A stretch of 64,000 nucleotides of DNA from Heliobacterium mobile (GCF_009720735.1 NZ_WNKU01000009.1:62001-126000), one strand, 5' to 3'. Counted from the first letter of the stretch, positions 27,767-37,221 are shown. Translations and numbers: made by a program. Notes: a model not told the origin generated them from the letters alone.

Positions 27767-28873
27767 CTATTGAACCGGTTGGGCTTGCTGGGTTTTCGTA
27801 CCTTTTTTTGTACCGGGCTTATGGTTGATCATCCCGTCTATCCGTTTTTCCAGGCCTTGCTTCACTTGGTCAGCCTTTTCTTGCGTCATTTTCCCTTGTT
27901 GTACGAGGGAATCGATATCTTGTTTGGCCGCTTCAATCAGTTTTGCTTTGAGGTCTTCCGGTGCAATTCCTTTGCTTTGAGCAATTTCAGCCAGGCTTTT
28001 GCCGGCTTTCATCTCGTCCCTCAGTTCATTCGGCTGCATGTTTAGGATTTCAGTCACTTTTTGAAGATGATTGCCAAGCATGCCACGCTTTCCGTCAGCT
28101 TTGGAAGGATCGGCTTTTCTTTCCACGGCGGCGATGAGCCGGTCTTTCAGGTTCGCTTTCATCTGGACTGCTTTATCGCTCGTCAGTTTTCCATCCTTGA
28201 CCGCTTGATCGATACGGGTCTCGGCGTCAGCTACCATCTTAGCGATCAGATCGTCTTTGGAGATGCCTTTGGCCTGAGCGATGTCTAGAATCGTTTTCCC
28301 GCTCTGGAGTTCCGTTTTTAAAGCACTTTGTTCCATGCCGAGAATAGCGGCGAGCCCTTCAAAGTGTTTTCCCATAGGGCTACCTTTAAAATCACCTTTG
28401 CCCGGTTCAAACTTTTTCTCGACCATAGCGGTGATCCGGTCTTTCAAGTTTTCTTTCATCTGTGCCGCTTTATCGCTGCTCAGTTTCCCGTCGGTGACAG
28501 CTTTATCGATCTGGGCCTGGGCAGCGGAGACCAATTTTGTGATCAGATCGTCTTTAGAGACACCTTTTTCTTGAGCGATCTCTAGAATCGTTTTGCCGCT
28601 CTGGAGCTCCCTTTTCAGGGCATCTTTATCCATGCTGAAAATGGCGGCTAAATCTTCGAGATGTTTTTCATAGGGACCTCCTAGAAAAGCTCCATGACCG
28701 CGACCTTCGAATTTACCCTTTTCCCCTTTAAAGCCGAAGTGATGGGAGAAAGAAAATCCTTGTCCGTTACCGCTGGTGGTCGTATCTGTCGCCGCGTAGG
28801 CCACGATACCACCGCAAAAGAGGGCACCGATCAAACCGACCGAAACCATGCCTTTTGTCCATTTTTTACTCAT
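27767..28873 (-). CDS. Exported protein of three roughly 97-residue helical repeats
   Basis: A signal peptide (VSVGLIGALFCGGIVAYA) is followed by three tandem copies of one unit. In each: an LAAIFSMDKDALKRELQSGK-like helix, TILEIAQEKGVSKDDLITK, a Q/A-rich helix, DGKLSSDKAAQMKENLKDRI and a charged linker. The Lys content is high and the tail is KPGTKKGTKTQQAQ. It partly resembles secreted DUF2680/YckD-type helical proteins, and loosely the Spy/CpxP stress chaperones. I chose ATG 28873 with AGAGG 8 nt upstream. It lies between an RND operon and a two-component system read in the same direction, so it may belong to an envelope-stress response. Function unknown. Confidence 0.75.
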   Translation of the reverse strand: MSKKWTKGMVSVGLIGALFCGGIVAYAATDTTTSGNGQGFSFSHHFGFKGEKGKFEGRGHGAFLGGPYEKHLEDLAAIFSMDKDALKRELQSGKTILEIAQEKGVSKDDLITKLVSAAQAQIDKAVTDGKLSSDKAAQMKENLKDRITAMVEKKFEPGKGDFKGSPMGKHFEGLAAILGMEQSALKTELQSGKTILDIAQAKGISKDDLIAKMVADAETRIDQAVKDGKLTSDKAVQMKANLKDRLIAAVERKADPSKADGKRGMLGNHLQKVTEILNMQPNELRDEMKAGKSLAEIAQSKGIAPEDLKAKLIEAAKQDIDSLVQQGKMTQEKADQVKQGLEKRIDGMINHKPGTKKGTKTQQAQPVQ

Positions 28874-28975
28874 CATGAACACCTCTGACTTCTTCGTTTT
28901 CTAAGGACATATCCTTAGCATCTTTAGGATACCCTGTCCGTTTCAAGCTCGTTTCTGGCAGATGTTAAGATTTCT

Positions 28976-30532
28976 TCAAGATCGTTCATCACGATTAACC
29001 GACTCTGGCGGCTTTTGGGGGAGGAAAAAGGCAAAACAACTTCCCTTTTCCCTACGGTTTACTGCGACGATCCGGCCTCCGTGAGCCAACACATATTCCC
29101 GGGCGATGGCTAAGCCCAAACCGCTTCCTCCCGTTTCTCGCCCCCTCGATGGGTCGCAACGGAAAAAGCGTTCGAACACATGGGGCAGATGTTCCGGTGC
29201 AATCCCCGGTCCCTCGTCGGCCACGTAAACAACGATCCCCTCCGTTTCCGTGGGTATATTTTTTGAGCTAAGGGAAGAAGTTTTTCTCATTGTCACTGTT
29301 TCCGGGAGTTGGTAATTCTGCGCAAGCTCTACTTCTGCTTCCCCGTTCAAATGCATGTTGATGAAGGATATGACCGAGTCGCCGTCAGTTTCTTCCGGTA
29401 ACGAAGCTTTTAGCAAGCCAATATGGACCGTCCCGCCTTGGGGTGAATAGTTCAAAGCATTGCCCACGATGTTGACGATGATTTGCGTCAGTCGATCTGG
29501 ATCTACCGTGATGAAAATAGTTTCCTCAGTACAGTTCATTTTCAATTGAATATGGCGAAGTTCTGATTCAATTGAGAAAATCTCGACAACCCGCTGTAAT
29601 AAGGCTTTCACATCCGTTGGAAGCAGCCGCAAGGGCAGTTTTCCCGCCTCGGCCAACGTGAGCTGGCGAAGTTCGTCGACGAGGCGGTTTAACCGGATCA
29701 CTTCATCGTGGATAGGTAATACGGTCTCCACCGCTGCCGGCAAAACGCCTTGTTGGATCGATTCCAACTGACCTTGGATCACCGTAAGCGGAGTCCGTAG
29801 CTCATGAGCCACATCAGCCACCAGGTTGGTTCGAACTTGTTCCCCTCGTTGCAGCGCTTCGCTCATCTCATTAAAGGCCTTGGTCACGGTACCCACTTCA
29901 TCTTGAGAAGATACGGGCAGGCGTAAATCAAAGCGTCGTTTTTTTATCTCCTGGGCAGCCAAAGCCAGTTGTAATAAGGGCTTCGTCAATCGTCTGGCCA
30001 GCAGGTAGGTGACGACGATCGCAGTTATCGAACTGATCAAGATGGAAACCAGAAAAGTATCTACCAGCGATGAGGACACTCTAGCCCGGATGCCTTCGAT
30101 GCCGGTGGGGTTACGATAAGGCATCCAAAGCCCGCCGACCTCTCTCTCTTCGACGACGATAGGCGTAATCGTCCCCTTCTCTTGTAGGTCGATATCCTGC
30201 CAGTGTTCCTCCGTGCCGCGAGGCCATGCCGCGATAGGCACACGATGCTCGTCGAGAAGCACCATAGTGATCCGCATAAAGCGCCGATCCCGCTGCGGGT
30301 GTTGAGACATCAGCGGGAGCATGTATTGATCGACACCGCGCCAGCTTTCACCGTTATTCAGGTAGTACTCCGCCAGTGAATTTTGGATTTGATCGGCCAT
30401 TTGTTTTTGCACCATATTTTCATAGCGGTCAAAGATGGTGTTGGTCGCTATCATGGAGAGGGTCAGGTAGACACCCGATAAGGTGAGGATAATCAGGAAT
30501 GAACCTAATAACAATTTTGTCCGCAACCGCAT
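28976..30532 (-). CDS. Sensor histidine kinase
   Basis: A 518-residue membrane kinase. Membrane helices at about 8-28 and 160-178 enclose an extracytoplasmic sensor of about 130 residues. HAMP runs about 180-232. The phospho-accepting His is H243 (DVAHELRTPLTVIQG), and the ATPase has N (NIVGNALNYSP), G1 (VADEGPGIAPEHL) and G2 (GGSGLGLAIAREY) boxes. It lies 11 bp after the response regulator and is cotranscribed with it. A low-conservation insert of about 45 residues lies between the N and G1 boxes. The signal is unknown; neighbours suggest envelope or drug stress. Confidence 0.92.
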   Translation of the reverse strand: MRLRTKLLLGSFLIILTLSGVYLTLSMIATNTIFDRYENMVQKQMADQIQNSLAEYYLNNGESWRGVDQYMLPLMSQHPQRDRRFMRITMVLLDEHRVPIAAWPRGTEEHWQDIDLQEKGTITPIVVEEREVGGLWMPYRNPTGIEGIRARVSSSLVDTFLVSILISSITAIVVTYLLARRLTKPLLQLALAAQEIKKRRFDLRLPVSSQDEVGTVTKAFNEMSEALQRGEQVRTNLVADVAHELRTPLTVIQGQLESIQQGVLPAAVETVLPIHDEVIRLNRLVDELRQLTLAEAGKLPLRLLPTDVKALLQRVVEIFSIESELRHIQLKMNCTEETIFITVDPDRLTQIIVNIVGNALNYSPQGGTVHIGLLKASLPEETDGDSVISFINMHLNGEAEVELAQNYQLPETVTMRKTSSLSSKNIPTETEGIVVYVADEGPGIAPEHLPHVFERFFRCDPSRGRETGGSGLGLAIAREYVLAHGGRIVAVNRREKGSCFAFFLPQKPPESVNRDERS

Positions 30533-30543
30533 CTCATCACCAC

Positions 30544-31254
30544 CTATAACCGCTCGGAAAACTTATAGCCAACGCCAAAGACGGTGAGGATGTACCGGGG
30601 CTCTCCCGGCGTATCGCCGACTTTCTTGCGCAGATTGCTCACATGCGTGTCGATGGACCGCTCATAGTTTACATAAGCTTCCCCCATGACGATCCGCATC
30701 AGTTGCAGTCGGCTGTAGACGACGCCGGGACGTTGAGCCAAGGTCTGCAGGATCTTGAACTCGGTGGCTGTCAGGTTGAGAGGAATATCTTTCAAAAAGG
30801 CTTCAAATTTTTCATTATCAATGGTTAAATCTCCGCGCCGGAGAATTCGAGCCTCCTGTGTCTCCGCTGTTTGCGACCCTTCGGTGCCCATGTCGTATCT
30901 ACGCAGTACTGAACGGATGCGAGCGACCAGTTCGCGCAGCCCAAAAGGCTTCGTCACATAGTCGTCGGCACCCATTTCCAAGCCGAGCACTTTATCGCTT
31001 TCGTCGACACGGGCCGTCAGCATGATGATCGGAATCTTTGAGTGGGCTCGGATCTCCTTGCAAAGGTCTAGGCCGCTCTTTCCCGGAAGCATCCAATCCA
31101 GCAGGACCAGATGAGGCGAATTCTCATTGACCTTTTTCAGGGCGCTTAGCCCGTCCGTAGCTTGCAGAACAATATAGCCCTCTACCTCCAAGAAGGTCGT
31201 CACCATGTCGAGGATTTTCTGCTCGTCGTCGACAACGAGGATGGTTATCGCCAT
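30544..31254 (-). CDS. OmpR/PhoB-family response regulator
   Basis: A 236-residue regulator. The receiver domain has D9-D10, phospho-site D53 (LVLLDWMLPGKSG) and the K in YVTKPFGLREL. A winged-helix DNA-binding domain follows (LTATEFKILQTLAQRPGVVY, then IDTHVSNLRKKVG). I chose ATG 31254, with GGAG 8 nt upstream, over the GTG at 31263 inside the ribosome site. It is the first gene of the pair with the kinase. Its binding sites would be direct repeats like those at 17750, but no link is shown. Confidence 0.93.
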   Translation of the reverse strand: MAITILVVDDEQKILDMVTTFLEVEGYIVLQATDGLSALKKVNENSPHLVLLDWMLPGKSGLDLCKEIRAHSKIPIIMLTARVDESDKVLGLEMGADDYVTKPFGLRELVARIRSVLRRYDMGTEGSQTAETQEARILRRGDLTIDNEKFEAFLKDIPLNLTATEFKILQTLAQRPGVVYSRLQLMRIVMGEAYVNYERSIDTHVSNLRKKVGDTPGEPRYILTVFGVGYKFSERL

Positions 31255-31470
31255 CAGTATCACTCCATATCGCTACATTGCGACCGATTTCTTTCGATAC
31301 CCTATATTCTACAGAATAAACTTTAAGATTTTTATAAGATTAGCACGAAAGGTTGTGATATGGCTCACGTAATTATATAAGTGATTTAGTTATAATTAGA
31401 ATATCCCATAAGCCGATGTCTTTAGTCTCATACTATACGAAAAATCTATAAAGAAAGCAGGAGAAGAACG

Positions 31471-32136
31471 ATGAGCGCATTCCTTGGACCTATCCATTAC
31501 TGGCTCTATCAAAAAATCCGCAAAGTGGTCGAGCGAGAGCAACTGATCTACGAAAAAGCTTCACGCCTTTGCGGGGATGCTGCAATGAATCTCCGCACCC
31601 AGCTGTGGGAACGGTATGGTGAACCTCTCCCGGATGCAGACTTGTCCCAGTTGATTGAAGGAGAAAACATTCACGGCTGGCTTCAATCGCAGATCACCGT
31701 GGCCGAGACGAGAGAGGCCGCATTGATTCAGGGTCTGATCGATTTTTGCGGGGACGGTGGCCGTGACGTCGTCGAACAAGTTTTTGCCGAACATGGCGCC
31801 GAATGTGGCCGTCACGCCCGGGAGCAAGGAGCAAGTGCGGATGGTGCCTCCGATATCTATAAGGTTCTCAATAACTACCTGCTCAACGGCATGCCTTGCG
31901 ATCAGGCCGATATGATCACCGTTGACACCTCGGAAAAGGTGGTTTGGGAGTCGGCTCTTTGTCTTCAGGAAGCCAACTGGCACCGTGCCGGCGTCGATGC
32001 TCCGACGATGAAGCAATTATATCAGCGCTGGATCAGCGGATTTGTCCAAGCCCTTAACCCTGACTTTGCCTACCGACAGACGGGTGATACCACGCAGGGG
32101 GATCCTGTGAACCAGCATGAGATTATCCGGAAATAA
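31471..32136 (+). CDS. Conserved clostridial protein of unknown function (221 residues)
   Basis: The product starts MSAFLGPIHYWLYQKIRKVV, a beginning I associate with conserved hypothetical proteins of anaerobic Firmicutes. It is mostly helical and soluble, with cysteines at CGDAAM, DFCGD, ECGRHAREQG and LNGMPCDQAD and a conserved-looking HRAGVDAPTMKQLYQRWISG. This resembles helical metal- or cofactor-binding folds, but no catalytic motif is certain. GCAGGAGAAG lies before the ATG. Monocistronic; the convergent amidase gene follows. Function not assigned. Confidence 0.7.
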   Translation: MSAFLGPIHYWLYQKIRKVVEREQLIYEKASRLCGDAAMNLRTQLWERYGEPLPDADLSQLIEGENIHGWLQSQITVAETREAALIQGLIDFCGDGGRDVVEQVFAEHGAECGRHAREQGASADGASDIYKVLNNYLLNGMPCDQADMITVDTSEKVVWESALCLQEANWHRAGVDAPTMKQLYQRWISGFVQALNPDFAYRQTGDTTQGDPVNQHEIIRK

Positions 32137-32170
32137 AATTTTGGGAAATAAAAAGAAACGGCGAAGATCG

Positions 32171-33088
32171 CTAATCGATCTTCGCCGTTTTTGTCGCCGG
32201 ATCCCAGGTGACCGTAAGGTTAAGCGCTTCTGCAAAAGGACGCACCGGCACGTATACTCGATCTTCGATATTTCGTCCTACTAGCGCCCGCTGCTCCACA
32301 AGAGCCAGCGGCGCATCGGCTCTTCCTAAGCCCGACAGGGTGGAATCGAGCTTAACCACATTTGCGTTACCGTCCCAGGTCACTGACCGGTTAAGGGCAT
32401 CGGCCATCTCCCGGATCGAGGCCCAGAGAGTGTCTCCGATCAGTTCCACATTCTCGATCTTTTTGCCTGCCACGATCAACGTCGGTTGTACCGGATTCGG
32501 CCCCGGCGCAGGCAGCGGCGGAATGGATTCCCCTAAAAAGTCCGCCACACCGGCAGCGAGCGACCAGGCGGCTTCACGCTGCCACTCCGGATCGTTCAGC
32601 AGTTCTTCTTCCGAGGGGTTAGAGATAAAGGCCAACTCGACGAGTGATGCCGGCATCACCGTATTACGCAGTACATAAAAATTAGCTTCCTTGACTCCGC
32701 GGTTTACCAGCTCCAAGGTAGCGATCATCTTTTTCTGTAAGGCTTCCGCCAGTTTCTCTCCCTGGCCGCCAAACTGCCAACAATAGCTTTCTGTTCCCTT
32801 GGCCCTCGCATCATCGGCGGAATTGCAATGAACCGATACGAAGTAATTGGCACCGCTATTGTTGGCGATCTGCACCCGATTTTGCAGATCAAGATTTACG
32901 GAATAGCTTTCGCCGCAAAAATCCACATCTTCCGTGCGGGTAAATACCGAATCGGCAACGGGTTGCAAAAACTCCGCAGCCTGTAGTGCGACAGCTAATG
33001 TGATATTCTTCTCTTCGGTTCCGTTTGGACCTACCGCACCTGGGTCGCGTCCGCCATGACCAGCGTCCCAACAGATTATTTTCCGCAT
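32171..33088 (-). CDS. N-acetylmuramoyl-L-alanine amidase with a copper-amine-oxidase-like C-terminal domain
   Basis: Amidase_3 zinc hydrolase cleaving peptide stems from peptidoglycan. WDAGHGGRDPGAVG gives the first zinc His, NYFVSVHCNSADD the His of the third motif, and LVELAFISNPSEE the catalytic Glu region. Residues about 205-305 form a copper-amine-oxidase-N-like repeat that in Clostridia serves as a wall-binding module. No signal peptide is visible, as in CwlC-type mother-cell lysis amidases, so a sporulation role is possible. ATG 33088 was chosen with GGAG upstream; GTG 33091 is an alternative. Confidence 0.88.
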   Translation of the reverse strand: MRKIICWDAGHGGRDPGAVGPNGTEEKNITLAVALQAAEFLQPVADSVFTRTEDVDFCGESYSVNLDLQNRVQIANNSGANYFVSVHCNSADDARAKGTESYCWQFGGQGEKLAEALQKKMIATLELVNRGVKEANFYVLRNTVMPASLVELAFISNPSEEELLNDPEWQREAAWSLAAGVADFLGESIPPLPAPGPNPVQPTLIVAGKKIENVELIGDTLWASIREMADALNRSVTWDGNANVVKLDSTLSGLGRADAPLALVEQRALVGRNIEDRVYVPVRPFAEALNLTVTWDPATKTAKID

Positions 33089-33250
33089 CACTCTTCTACT
33101 CCTCACGATCATCCCTTGGAGAACAGATGGTGCGGAATCTATTGTCTTCTTGCAAAAAAGGAAAAGTATGTGTTCTGCTCTCCCTTTAAGTTACGATTCT
33201 TGTCATATTTTTGTTCCGGCACCAGTCCCTGTGGAAAACTTGCCCCTTTG

Positions 33251-35767
33251 TCATTTTTCCGCCTTTTCGGAAGGGAGAAAGCGCATTACTTCCAGCAGCA
33301 ATTGCTGACGGCTGACCGGTTTTCGCAAAAATCCTGCACAACCAGCTTGCCGTACATTCGCCTCTTCTTCCTCCAGCACAGACGCTGTGAGGACAATGAC
33401 TGGAATGGTCGCTAAATCGTCATCGCTCTTCATGATCTGCAAGACCCCGTAACCGTCCAACACCGGCATTTTCATATCCAATATAACTAGGTCTGGCCGT
33501 ACTTTTTCCGCCATATCGAGCGTTTCTCTTCCATTCGTCGCCTCCAGGCAAGTGAGTCCGTGAGGTTCGAGAAATTCCTTGACCAGAGCGCGGTTTGCCT
33601 CTTCGTCGTCCGCCACCAATATCGTACTATCAGGGAATCGCACATGAGCCTGCAAAACATTCTGAGACACTTTTTCTCGTCCCAGGACTCGCACCGCTTC
33701 GATATTGGGCAGTCGAACGGTGAAGGTGCTTCCTTTTCCAGCCTCGCTTTGGAGGGTAATTTGACCATCCATCATTTCCACGAGACGACGGGTAATCGTT
33801 AAGCCTAAACCGGTCCCACCGTACCGGTTAGCATCCTGCCCTTTTTGCTGGACAAACGCTTCAAATATGGCCTGTTGCTGTTCTGCCGCAATACCGATAC
33901 CGGAATCTTGAACGGTGATTATCAAATTTAACTTCTCCGTAGCATCAGTCCCTAGGCTCTGTTCTTCCTCTAGCGAATTAGCGAGTTTTTCGATCATCGA
34001 ACGTACAGCGACCTTGATAAAGCCGCGGTATGTAAACTTTACGGCGTTCCCGATCAGGTTAAACAGTATCTGCCGCAAGCGAACTTCATCGATATTCACC
34101 TGTCGGGGAAGTTCCGGGGCCATGTCCAAGATAAACTGCAACCCTTTTCCCTCGACTTGGCTGGCAAAGCCTCGTTGCATCTCTTCAAAAATGGCCGCTA
34201 AGTTAGCCGGGCGTAATTGAATTTCCAACTTCCCTGCTTCGATTTTCGATAGATCCAAAATGTCGTTAATGATCCGTAGCAGGGTCTCGCCGTTTGTCGA
34301 AATGTACTCCAAGTACCGCCGTCCCTGTTCGTCCTGAACATGTTCGCCCAGGATTTCTGAGAACCCAAGAATTGCGTTCATCGGCGTCCGGATCTCATGG
34401 CTCATATTGGCCAAAAACTCAGACTTCGCCCTTGCAGCCAGTTCTTTTTTCTCATTCGCTTCGATGAGTTCGAGATTTTTTTCTTCCAGTTCCCGCGTTC
34501 GCTCGGCAACCTTTTGCTCCAAGTGACCAAACAATTCCGCCTGCTGCTGGGCCATGCTGGTCAAGGATTTACCCAGCGTACCCACTTCATCCTCCCGTTC
34601 GAAGTCGACTTGATAATCCCAATTTCCTTGGGCATACTCTCCTGCTGCCCTATTCAACCTCCGAATCGGTTCAATCACCCAGTGAGATGTCCAAACACCG
34701 ACAGCGATGGCCACCATCATTGCCACCCCAATGAGGCCTAAGGTCTGCAGCGTATTTTTTTCGACAAGGCCCATGAAATCTTTTTCGGGAACGACCACAA
34801 CGATCAGCCAATGGAGCCCATATTCTTCAAAGGGCGACACCTGTACGTACTGCCGTTCACCCTTCACGAAAAAGTCTAGCTGTTCCTGGACAGGGATGTT
34901 TCTCCAATCACCATAATGGTTCTCCAGAAAGCGTGACGCCTCTCGGATCAGGGGAGTTTCCGATTCTGACGCCCGGATGCGCTCCATTTTGCCGTCGATG
35001 AGGCGATAGGCTTTGTCCAATGTCGATGCAGCGACAAGATTTCCTGACCGCTCCACAATATAGGTCTTGCCTGTCTTCCCTATCTGTAAGCCTTGTAAGA
35101 ACTGATTGAGTCCCGTCAGTATGTAATCGACACCGAGCACCCCGAACAACCGACCGGAAGCGTCGTAAACAGGCCGTACCGCCGTAATCGCTAAGTCCTG
35201 AAAAACAAAATGGCGGTAAATGTCGCTCCATGCCGGTTGGCCTAGCTTTTCACCAGTGATGTACCAAGGTCGTTTTCGGGGATCAAAATTCCGGAATACT
35301 TCCTTTAGCTCCCCCGCTTCCCCGTTAGGGGTAACAGAAAAATAATTCGAGTTGTTTCCAGTGGCATCACTGGCCAAAACAAGTTGGATTTCCCCAGAGG
35401 CGCTCCGGCGTGCGCCCATGAACTCTCCTTGAGGGGTACCGATAAAGTTCATGGCTATATCGGGAAAAGTCTGTTGCTGTTTAAAGAAATACCGTTCCCG
35501 CTCCGGTTTATTGTGAATATCTAACAGGCCTGTTTCAAGGGCATTCGCATTTAACCGGTTGACAACCATGGGAATCTCCATATGGCTTTTCAAGTGTTCA
35601 AAAATCCGATTGCTTGTCTCTGTACGCAGTCGGGTCGTCACATCATATACAGCCAGTTCACTGTTTTTGATGGACAACCAACTGACGAGACCGGCGGCAA
35701 TAAGCAGTTGCAAGATAAAGGGAATGATGAGTATCGTTCGTAACGGGACTTTGCGAAGCATATGCAT
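33251..35767 (-). CDS. Hybrid sensor histidine kinase with double-Cache sensor and receiver domain
   Basis: An 838-residue protein. A membrane helix at about 10-28 is followed by a dCache sensor (about 40-310, with RKRPWYITGEKLGQPAWSDI and VRPVYDASGRLFGVLGVD), a second helix near 325-345, HAMP and a coiled coil. HisKA follows (LANMSHEIRTPMNAILGFSE), then HATPase (NLIGNAVKFTYRG, DSGIGIAAEQ, GTGLGLTITRRL) and a C-terminal receiver (LVILDMKMPVLDGYG). I chose ATG 35767 because AGGGGG lies 9 nt upstream. No output gene is adjacent; its phosphotransfer partner is unknown. Confidence 0.92.
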   Translation of the reverse strand: MHMLRKVPLRTILIIPFILQLLIAAGLVSWLSIKNSELAVYDVTTRLRTETSNRIFEHLKSHMEIPMVVNRLNANALETGLLDIHNKPERERYFFKQQQTFPDIAMNFIGTPQGEFMGARRSASGEIQLVLASDATGNNSNYFSVTPNGEAGELKEVFRNFDPRKRPWYITGEKLGQPAWSDIYRHFVFQDLAITAVRPVYDASGRLFGVLGVDYILTGLNQFLQGLQIGKTGKTYIVERSGNLVAASTLDKAYRLIDGKMERIRASESETPLIREASRFLENHYGDWRNIPVQEQLDFFVKGERQYVQVSPFEEYGLHWLIVVVVPEKDFMGLVEKNTLQTLGLIGVAMMVAIAVGVWTSHWVIEPIRRLNRAAGEYAQGNWDYQVDFEREDEVGTLGKSLTSMAQQQAELFGHLEQKVAERTRELEEKNLELIEANEKKELAARAKSEFLANMSHEIRTPMNAILGFSEILGEHVQDEQGRRYLEYISTNGETLLRIINDILDLSKIEAGKLEIQLRPANLAAIFEEMQRGFASQVEGKGLQFILDMAPELPRQVNIDEVRLRQILFNLIGNAVKFTYRGFIKVAVRSMIEKLANSLEEEQSLGTDATEKLNLIITVQDSGIGIAAEQQQAIFEAFVQQKGQDANRYGGTGLGLTITRRLVEMMDGQITLQSEAGKGSTFTVRLPNIEAVRVLGREKVSQNVLQAHVRFPDSTILVADDEEANRALVKEFLEPHGLTCLEATNGRETLDMAEKVRPDLVILDMKMPVLDGYGVLQIMKSDDDLATIPVIVLTASVLEEEEANVRQAGCAGFLRKPVSRQQLLLEVMRFLPSEKAEK

Positions 35768-35951
35768 GTTTCTTATCCCCCTTTGTAGCGCCAACTGCCT
35801 CCATTATTTCCTTGTTCCCAGTCGATTTTCATGAATGACTAATATATCTCCAGCTACACTTCATGATTCTGCAAAGGAGTACCCTATTCCTTCATTTGAA
35901 AAATAGACCCTAAAAAAAGCCTTCAGTGACGAAATCAAGCTAAAGACAAAT

Positions 35952-35966
35952 TGAGAATTATTTTCA
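35952..35966 (+). promoter_or_regulatory. Fur box
   Basis: TGAGAATTATTTTCA is a 7-1-7 palindrome matching the Fur consensus (TGATAATNATTATCA), with two changes symmetric across the centre. It lies 13 bp before the truncated feoB frame. Confidence 0.75.
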
Positions 35967-35979
35967 TTTAACCGCGTAC

Positions 35980-36780
35980 TTGGTCGTATTGCTTAATTCA
36001 GAGCGAGATCGCCGTATCACAGCACTCATTGCGCCACTCATGTCCTGCAGTGCCCGTCTGCCCATATATGCTCTCTTCACAGCGCTATTCTTTACTGACC
36101 ATGAAACCCCAGTCGTTTTTTCCCTCTATCTCTTAGGGATTGTGCTGGCGATCGTCATGGGTATTCTCTTCAAGAACACACTCTTTCAAGGTGAATCAGA
36201 ACCCTTTGTTTTGGAACTCCCTCCGTACCGGATCCCTACCTTGCAAACAGTACTCCTGCAGACCTGGGAAAAAGGGAAAGGTTTTCTCCTCAAAGCCGGC
36301 ACGATTATCTTCAGCATGTCTGTTCTCATCTGGCTGTTAAGCAGCTTTAACATGGGCGGACCCTCTGAAATCCAAGATAGTTTCTTAGCCGCTATCGGCA
36401 GCGTCATTGCCCCCATCTTCGCCTTACACGGTTTTGGTTCCTGGGATGCTGGTGTAGCCATCCTTACGGGAATCATGGCCAAAGAATCGGTCGTGTCAAC
36501 TCTCGGCATCATCTATGGCGTCGGCGATCTCTCTGATGCGACGGATACGGCGATGCAGATGCAAGACATCGTCCAGGCTCATTTTACTTCCTTGTCGGCC
36601 TACGCCTTTATGGTTTTTACCCTCTTGTACACGCCGTGCATGGCTGTGCTCGGCACTCTGAAAAAAGAATTAGGTTCCTGGAAGTGGGTTGTCTTTAGCG
36701 CCGGCTACCAGTTTGCGCTGGCATGGCTCGTGTCTTTGATCGTGTATCAGGCAGGGCTGTGGCTCGGGTTCGGAGGTTAG
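35980..36780 (+). pseudogene. feoB: Ferrous iron transporter FeoB, C-terminal remnant
   Basis: The 266-codon frame corresponds to the C-terminal membrane half of FeoB: LNSERDRRITALIAPLMSCS, ARLPIYALFTALFF, the gate motifs and LLYTPCMAVLGTLKKELG near the end. Full FeoB is about 650-700 residues. The entire N-terminal GTPase and the first membrane part (about 380-400 residues) are absent, and no feoA precedes it. The frame opens without ATG; the only candidate start is TTG 35980, with no ribosome site. A Fur box lies immediately upstream, so a deletion seems to have joined the feo control region to mid-feoB. The rest of the frame is intact, implying a recent event. Fe2+ transport is unlikely. 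Confidence 0.85.
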
Positions 36781-36853
36781 TTTACCGTACCATTCCTTTG
36801 ACGAGCTGGATTTCTTGCCGCGGCGGCGATAGAATCCTGAGACAAACATCGAG

Positions 36854-36877
36854 TTTAGTTAAACAAATTTAGTTAAA
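36854..36877 (+). promoter_or_regulatory. Two TTTAGTTAAA copies upstream of the Cys-rich gene
   Basis: TTTAGTTAAA occurs at 36854-36863 and 36868-36877, 14 bp apart. The first lies in the near-palindrome GTTTAGTTAAAC. This is a possible operator for a metal-dependent (DtxR-like) repressor just before the FeoB-associated gene. Confidence 0.35.
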
Positions 36878-36898
36878 AAACAAGGAGGAGGAGACTCA

Positions 36899-37111
36899 AT
36901 GGCGCTCAGCACTTACCTGGTCAGCGGGGCACTCATCACGGCTATCGGTTGGTTTACCTTGCGCGGATTTATCAAGGAATATAAACAGGTGAAAAAGGGA
37001 AGCTGCAGTTGTGCATCGGGAGGAGGCTGCCCCTGCAGTGGAAGCTGCTCCAGTCATGGAGGCAACTCTTCCGGGGGTTCAAGCTGCTCCTGCTGCCCAT
37101 CATCATCGTAA
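36899..37111 (+). CDS. FeoB-associated Cys-rich membrane protein
   Basis: The 70-residue product has one membrane helix (TYLVSGALITAIGWFTLRGF), a short basic linker and a Cys/Gly/Ser-rich tail with nine cysteines (CSCASGGGCPCSGSC, then CSCCP). This is the usual form of the small protein encoded beside feoB in Firmicutes, thought to help Fe2+ handling. AAGGAGGAGGAG lies before the ATG. It appears intact although its feoB partner is truncated, and it has its own upstream repeats. Confidence 0.85.
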   Translation: MALSTYLVSGALITAIGWFTLRGFIKEYKQVKKGSCSCASGGGCPCSGSCSSHGGNSSGGSSCSCCPSSS

Positions 37112-37177
37112 GCAGTTGTGAACTCGAAACCATCTCTTCCTACGGTATGGCACTCTTCGAAAGTCTCGGAAAAAGGC

Positions 37178-37221
37178 GAACCGTCACCCGTTCTTTAGAA
37201 CGAAGGTGACGGTTCTTTTTT
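37178..37221 (+). terminator. Terminator after the FeoB-associated gene
   Basis: GAACCGTCACC pairs perfectly with GGTGACGGTTC; the inner sequence GTTCTTTAGAAC extends the stem. A T6 run follows. Confidence 0.9.
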
